In this document: one piece after another, positions 58,567-64,000 of the stretch
Position numbering within the stretch: the stretch's first letter is position 1
Layout: each line of letters begins with the position of its first letter
From: Acanthosepion esculentum
Taxonomy: Eukaryota; Mollusca; Cephalopoda; Sepiida; Sepiidae
Assembly (NCBI GenBank): GCA_964036315.1
Contig: OZ038495.1
Location: forward strand, 26,248,190-26,312,189
Reading direction: 5' to 3'
DNA: 64,000 nt
Translations under genes and position numbers: made by a program
The notes under the pieces: generated by a model
What the model saw: only the letters and a program-made list of their open reading frames with translations
The model's database searches: none
Told to the model about the DNA's origin: nothing

Positions 58567-60062
58567 CTTACTTAGTTTATGCTCTTCATTTTCAGTATGT
58601 AGAATAGATGTATTAGACATCTTTCAGTTTTCATGAAAAATGTCCCATAGTTTTAAAACCTACAGACAGACTGGTAAGCACAGTCTATTAAATTATTTTT
58701 CTTATAAATGTTAACTATTTGACTTGTGTTGATCCTAATAAAGGGAAGTTAAAACCAAAATCTACAGATTTTGGTTTTGTAAAACCCCTGTCACTTTCAA
58801 ACACTGAAGGATTACTATAATTCCCCCAGAGTTTACTTGTAGGTTTTTGAATAGAAAAAAAAATGATAGTCTAATTTTAACATTTCATTTTGCCCTTCAG
58901 TACAATATGACTGGAAGTGATTTGTGTGGGTCTTTTTAAATAATTTAATATGTATTTACATGAAGAAACAAATGATGATTAAAGAAAAGTGAGGAATGAA
59001 TAAGTAAATATATTAAATACATGAATGTTAAATGACTAACCTATTTAAGGGGACATTCCAAGAAACAATGTTGGAAATTAATTCTCAACTCAAGAATAAG
59101 TGTAAGAACTTTGTGATTACTGCCAAGAGATAATCTAGTATAATTTGTAGATAAATTTATTCATAGCCAACAGCTTTTCAAGTGAAACATTTATATGCTA
59201 GGCACCTAAATTATTGAAGTTAAGTAATTTAAAAAAAAATTGCTTAGTTTGATTCCAACTAGGATCTTAATTTATTCTGTGACAAGAACATTTGCTCAAT
59301 AGTTAAAAAGCACTGAGGAATGGTAAATTAAAGGCTCTATTTCTGGTGTCATATTTATAATTATCAATGCTCCTAGAAGAGAAATTTATTTTCAAACCAG
59401 ACAAAAGGAGTAATCTGTTCTGCATTCAGTTTATTATGATTTCTAAAACAACACATAGCTTAAAAGTATCCAACCTTGATAATCAGTACCTTTTATTATA
59501 TATATATATATATATATATAGGAAACATTTATAAATTAAACATGCTTTGCTTTTATTTAAGCTTCATCAGAAAATGATATATTGAGGAGAAAAGAAAATT
59601 CTGTTATTTTTCTGTTTCTTTTTTGTTGGTTAAGCAGACCTCACATGTATCTGTCCTGAATTTAAATTCCCTTTTATAAACATCATTTTAAAATTATTTT
59701 AATTGGAAAAGAAAAGCTTACTGATACGACATCCTGAACTGAAAAATTTATTCATTTCAATATACTGAATTAAAAACTGGGTTTAGTGAGATTAAGAAAA
59801 TATTAGCACATGAGCAGCTATAGTGGTTTATTTAAGGATAAAATAATGCTGTGAATATTACAGTATTTTGTATGTCACAGTATGGTGGAAAGTTGCTGAA
59901 GAGTTTTCACTCTGACTTGCTTTCCAAAATCTGAGGAAATTTTTTTATCTTTTCTTGGTCAGCCTGAGAAGCCCTTATAAAATAGATGTTGGAAGATACA
60001 ATGGGAATTTAATGTACAGCATAAATGAAGAAAGGAACTATATTATATTGAATCTTTTTCAG
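56198..60062 (+). other. Taxilin intron (3.9 kb)
   Basis: The donor GTAGGT and acceptor TTTTTCAG give a phase 1 intron. It contains a SINE (56361-56671), (TA)n tracts at 58533-58560 and 59497-59520, and otherwise AT-rich sequence without a recognised gene. Confidence 0.75.
56361..56671 (-). mobile_element. 311-bp tRNA-derived SINE with 8-bp target duplication
   Basis: AAAAGATT flanks it at 56353-56360 and 56672-56679. Read on the - strand it begins with a tRNA-like head: a box-A-like GTAATGGATAGCAG and a box-B-like GTTCAAATTCC about 40 bp later (56595-56665). A body follows that also occurs, 5'-truncated and in opposite orientation, at 3428-3665. The 3' end is CACATAACTGACTAACTG. The strand of the head means it is inserted antisense to the taxilin gene. 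Confidence 0.82.
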
Positions 60063-60202
60063 ATCATATTCTGCGAGCCTTGAGCAGTTTATCGACTCCA
60101 GAAGAGAAGTTAGCTGCCTTATGCAAGAAATATGCTGAGCTTCATGAAGAGAACCGAGAACTTGGTGCAAATGGTAAACAAAACCAGAGGAAACTAGCTG
60201 TT
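60063..60202 (+). CDS. Taxilin, exon encoding the start of the coiled-coil domain
   Basis: The acceptor is TTGAATCTTTTTCAG and the donor GTT|GTAAGT. The exon enters in phase 1 and leaves in phase 0. It encodes HILRALSSLSTPEEKLAAL followed by CKKYAELHEENREL and KQNQRKLAV. The block L-x-T-P-E-E-K-L-x-A-L-C-K-K-Y-A-E-L is the hallmark N-terminal segment of the taxilin domain and is nearly identical to human alpha-, beta- and gamma-taxilin, so the family call is secure. The paralogue is not distinguishable from this part. I give no gene symbol because invertebrate taxilins are not assigned one-to-one here. Confidence 0.95.
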
Positions 60203-60245
60203 GTAAGTTCTGTACTCTTTAGAGAGAGATTGTGTGTGTGCGCGT

Positions 60246-60271
60246 GCATGCATATATATATATATGCATGC
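60246..60271. repeat. Perfect 26-bp palindrome
   Basis: GCATGC, seven AT units, GCATGC. It is preceded by a GTGTGTGTGCGCGT tract starting at about 60231. Confidence 0.95.
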
Positions 60272-62063
60272 CTCTAACATGTAATTTTTTTTTTTTTTGC
60301 AGTCTCCTGCTTCTAATCATAGAATTGACATTTTAATTGTCAGAAATGCCATCAATTAAGTTGATATGTCTGGCATAAAAAATGCTTAAAAATATGAAAT
60401 TTTTATACTTTATTATATAATCTGCGGTAATTTTTTCCACTTTGAATTACTTGCATATGCTAGAAATATATCTGCAATAAATTTAATTTTATTTAAATCT
60501 TTCCCTCTTTGAAATGACAACAGTTATGATTATAGTTTTAAGAGTGGCATTTTATCTTTGTATAAATCAAGTAAAAGTTCTATAGCATAAAAAAATTAAC
60601 CTTTGACTTGAATTTACTTTCACACAAACTTTGTGCTTATTGAAATGTTTGGCTGCAGCTTGCAAGCAAATTTCTTAACATTGTAAGATTTGTTTTCGTG
60701 TTGATGTTGTTTTGACTGATCTCTTCTACATTCTTTTGAAAATATATAACAAAAAAATGACAACAGTAAATAGTAACTTTTAAAAAGTAATATGTAGGAG
60801 CGTGAAGTAAAGAAAAGTGAAGAGTAACTCATAATTCTTAGTCTATTAAAATTGTATCCCTTTCTGTAGGATTGAGTTACCTTTTTCGTGTCAGTAAAAT
60901 TAGGTTGGTTTTCAAAAATTATTTCTTTATTCTTTGTGTGCATTTTGTAAGGGTGTCATGCTTGGTGAAGGATTCATGTAGATGTAAGGATTGTTTTCTT
61001 TTTCTATTTAACAAGAAACTCAATTCATTCTAGAAATGTGAACTGTAATGAGGATACCATTCATAACTATATATGTAAGAAACGTAACTTTATGGGGAAT
61101 ATTCTTTTCACCGTTGAAGAAAGAAAACTGCACCATACAGAAATTATGGTGGTCTGACTTAAGCAACTAGATATGATGTTTTTTTTTTTTTTTCACTCTT
61201 CAGTAGTCAATTAGCATAACATCCTTTTTAGAATGATTAATATATGCCTCTCTCTCTGCATATGGTCTGCTATGCTAGATTGTTTTCTAGCTCTTTTTTG
61301 GACATAGCTATTTTTTTCACCTTGAATTTATCTTCTAGCTTTTTTTATTGTTTTCCATTTACACTTTTGCATGGCATTTGTCAAATTCTCTTGTAAGGAT
61401 GCAGTGAAGAGTAATTTTACTTTGTTACTATTGTGTCCACAAATCCTTTTGGATGTATTAATCTGCATTTCTTACATTGTGTAGTCTTGCTGTAACTGCA
61501 TAGTTGATGGAGAGTACTAATTATATTCTCTCAAATTTGTGAGCTTGCTGTTGACGACATTTTATCTATGATATGAAAGTCAAAGAAACTTTTTCTTAAC
61601 ATAGGTGCATTTGAATTAAAATTCATATGCAACTCTACATGTGTGTTTATATATATATATATATATATATAATCTAGCCACTTCTATTGAAGGATACCTG
61701 TCTACTAGGGTGGCTAGCCAGTCCCTATTGCAGATTCTTGCTCAGGCACATTTGTGTTTGTTCAACATCCACAGAGCCCACCTGCGGTTTATACTGCAAG
61801 TATGCTGAGAAGACCTTAGTTACAGTTTCTTTAACAATGACATATAGTAACACAATTTAATTTTACAAAACTTGGAATTTTAATGGCTCTTTTCAAAGTT
61901 ATAAATTTCATAATATTTAACTACCTTTTGTGCATATTTATCTTTACTTTAGTTGCAACTGGTTTATTTATATCTAATGTGAACAAAAAGTATCGCGTTA
62001 AAACATTTACAGTGCAATAATTTTTTTTAACCTAATTTACAAAATATGCACAATTTTTTTCTT

Positions 62064-62064
<1 letters not shown>

Positions 62065-62111
<47 letters not shown>

Positions 62112-62124
62112 CACACACACACAC
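62065..62124. repeat. Palindromic compound microsatellite (TG)n(TA)nTG(CA)n
   Basis: About 5 TG units, about 15 TA units, then GC(AC)n. The whole tract is close to self-complementary. Confidence 0.9.
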
Positions 62125-62188
62125 CTTTTGAGAGTATTTTGTTTGTGTATTTTTACCTAGCATTCATTCATTTATTTTTTTTTTATAG

Positions 62189-62299
62189 CTGACTCGACAA
62201 AAAGAGCAGCTGCAGTTAGAGAACAATAAAGCTGTGATGGCCAAAAGTCAATTGGAAAGTTTGTGTCGAGAATTGCAGAAACATAATCGTCTCATCAAG
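62189..62299 (+). CDS. Taxilin, second coiled-coil exon
   Basis: The acceptor is TTTTTTTTATAG and the donor ATCAAG|GTAAGC. 111 nt encode exactly 37 codons, phase 0 at both ends: LTRQKEQLQLENNKAVMAKS, QLESLCRELQKHNRLIK. The motif L-E-S-L-C-R-E-L-Q-x-H-N is diagnostic for taxilins. Heptad spacing of Leu/Val continues the coiled coil. The remaining coiled-coil exons must lie to the right of the window, since none was found up to 64000. Confidence 0.95.
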
Positions 62300-62616
62300 G
62301 TAAGCTGCTTGTCTACCATATTGAAGTAGCTCTTTTTTAGGTTTTGTCTTTTGTAAGAGTCAACATTTGTTTTATTGATTTCTTCTTCTTCCCAACTTAA
62401 TTTTTATTTTCTAACTTAGGTGACTGTACAGTGTTACTTGGAGAACTTTATGAATAAAAAGGCTGTTTGTCATTTTAATTGGATAAGAAACAGTCAGGAT
62501 TTTTCTTAATTGAGCTTTTGGGTTAAACTAATTTTCTTTTACCAATGTTTAAACAAGCAGGTGAATACATATGAAATTGTAAAGCTCTGAGGTAAATCTT
62601 AAACTGCAGACTTGTA

Positions 62617-63410
62617 GCAAGGAAGAACAGCTATAATTGGTATGTGTTTATTGCAGTTGGTGGCAAGAATAGTCTACAAGTATTCGGTGGCATGCATCAG
62701 CTGAAAAGGAACAAAGGTGTTGTTTGAATGGCAGTGGACAAAAAAGACAGTCATTCAATTGGCTTGTAGAGTCTGGAGTGACAAGTGTGTTCACAGTACC
62801 GTTTGAGTTTTGTGTTTGGCAACTGTTGGTATGTTGGCAAGTCTGTGGTAATTCTTCATCTTTTGACACAAGATATTTCGGCATTTGTCCCAATGGCAGA
62901 TAAATTTGATCTCAAACTTATATTAGAATTTGATAATACGAATCCGAACCAGTTTATTGTTGAATAGATCGAAAAAAAAAAAAAAATAAAAGTTGGTATG
63001 CCTTCTGTATGCAGTGAATAAGATAGAATGTGTACTTGCCATGCATCTTGTGGGCAGTGTATTCTCTACTTGGAGAAGTCTCTGGTTGAAAAGACTGCTC
63101 CTAAGCTGTTGGTATTTTGGTCAGGAAACCAGGAAGGAATGTTGCAAGGAAGAATGGCCATGATTGGCATGTGTTTATTGCAACAGAAATATTCAACAAG
63201 TATTTGACAACATCCGGAGGCTGCCTAAAAAGGAACACTGGTGGTGTTTGAATGGCAGCCAACAAAAAACAGTTGCTCAGTTGGCTCATGGGAACTCTGG
63301 AATAGCAATTGTATTCAAGGTACAATTTGTGTTAGAAGTTGGTGTGTTGTTGACTGTCAGTGTGTTGATGAGCTTGCGGTAATTCTTCATTTTTGATACA
63401 AAACTTTAGC
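62617..63410. repeat. Two diverged direct copies of a 265-bp block in the taxilin intron
   Basis: GCAAGGAAGAA, ATGTGTTTATTGCA, AAAAGGAAC, GTTTGAATGGCAG, AGTTGTTGGTGTGTT-like and GTAATTCTTCATYTTTTGA landmarks occur in order in 62617-62885 and 63144-63410. Both copies carry stops in all frames at different places, so they are not exons of the gene. The origin is probably a decayed mobile element or a local duplication. Confidence 0.7.
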
Positions 63411-64000
63411 CTACATTCTTTCTTTTTCATTATGAAGCTTACTAATGAACATTAAAGTGATTAAGAAATTGTTATTTCTATCCTGTTGGCTAGGACTTCA
63501 GAATACATCAACTGCACCTTTGCAGAGCAGCCTAGGAGCCCTCCCTCCCAGAGCACCCGTTTGCTGTGGGTGGTGACCTGTGATGCCTGAGGATTGGATC
63601 CTGATGGCTGATTGGTCCATGACCCTGTGGAATCATGTGAACTCCACCACTCCACTTTGACTTTTACTTGTGCCAAACAAGTGGTTGGAAGGCCCAATCT
63701 GATCAATCGGCTAGTCATGTCAAGCCCTAGCATTTATGTAACCAATAATCACATTAATACATTGATCCAAACATCAGAGATCAACAGTCAATATTAACTC
63801 ACAAATAAATGCTAGAAGGTAATGGCAGGGGGTCAATTGAATTGGAAGGTCATGGTTGCAACATGGCTGTGTAACCCCAGACTTTTTCCTATGCTTGGAT
63901 GGGGAATGGGTTTCTCCTTGGCAATTCCCACTGACAACAGGTTAAAGTGGACTCCATGGTTGGTAGGAAGTAGGAATGATGAAAAAAAAATCAGAACTCC
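63411..64000. other. Taxilin intron continuation, GC-richer repeat-like block
   Basis: From about 63520 the composition becomes GC-richer (CCCTCCCTCCCAGAGCACCC, TGGTGACCTGTGATGCC), unlike the surrounding intron, which suggests an inserted repeat. No ends, promoter boxes or coding similarity were recognised, and the window stops at 64000. Confidence 0.4.

Larger units (their letters stand above)
60203..62188 (+). other. Taxilin intron (2.0 kb) with palindromic microsatellites at both ends
   Basis: GTAAGT...TTATAG, phase 0. A perfect palindrome lies 43 bp from the donor (60246-60271), and a (TG)n(TA)n(CA)n palindrome lies about 65 bp before the acceptor (62065-62124). A (TA)n tract occupies about 61648-61671. 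No other gene was recognised. Confidence 0.8.

Overview
This is a eukaryotic, AT-rich, intron-containing window that is dominated by transposable elements. Composition, long introns, tRNA-derived SINEs, (TA)n microsatellites and the mix of Ty3/gypsy, Penelope-like, RTE-like, mariner, Helitron and hAT-like remnants point to an invertebrate animal. A lophotrochozoan, and within it a cephalopod mollusc, is my best guess, but the sequence does not prove this. No prokaryotic features, CRISPR arrays, rRNA genes or intact tRNA genes were found.

The one host gene I recognise is a taxilin orthologue on the + strand. It runs from about 54.4 kb out of the right edge. Three exons are visible with consensus splice sites and compatible phases: 54409-56197 (long acidic, low-complexity N-terminal part), 60063-60202 (start of the taxilin coiled coil) and 62189-62299 (coiled coil continues). 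The first exon(s) and the 3' half are not identified or lie outside the window. A 58-nt exon-like block at 49132-49189 is a weak candidate for an upstream exon.

Layout. 0.96-5.55 kb: a decayed Ty3/gypsy element on the - strand (LTR remnants, gag, zinc knuckle, RT, integrase tail), broken by several nested insertions. 5.8-6.5 kb: a second gypsy fragment on +. 7.4-8.3 kb: 3' end of an APE-type LINE (-). 9.1-9.7 kb and 35.3 kb: a short SINE-like repeat carrying a hammerhead-like core. 11.5-12.4 kb: a repeat containing a piece of U2 snRNA, then hairpins with CCAAT boxes. 13.1-13.8 kb: (TA)n tracts enclosing a separate hammerhead-ribozyme candidate. 15.8-16.7 kb: 40-bp minisatellite with higher-order structure. 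19.2 kb: perfectly bounded SINE. 20.9-25.5 kb: a gypsy integrase (-) in which 36 codons are tandemly amplified about 22 times, plus a 31-bp minisatellite. 28.7-30.8 kb and 33.1-34.4 kb: two LINEs in opposite orientation. 36.6-40.9 kb: an RTE-like LINE split by a Helitron and by an 8-bp-TSD (hAT-like) element. 41-47.8 kb: AT-rich DNA with foldbacks but no recognisable gene. 47.8-48.2 kb: Penelope-like endonuclease remnant. 50.4 and 52 kb: LINE 3' ends. 53.3-54.2 kb: a mariner element just upstream of the taxilin exon. 54.4-64 kb: taxilin exons and introns, with a SINE, palindromic microsatellites at both ends of one intron, and a duplicated block.

The most unusual items are the in-frame amplification of an integrase segment into a 108-bp satellite, the hammerhead-like motifs, the U2-derived module, and the layered insertions whose target duplications allow the original reading frames to be followed across the breaks.
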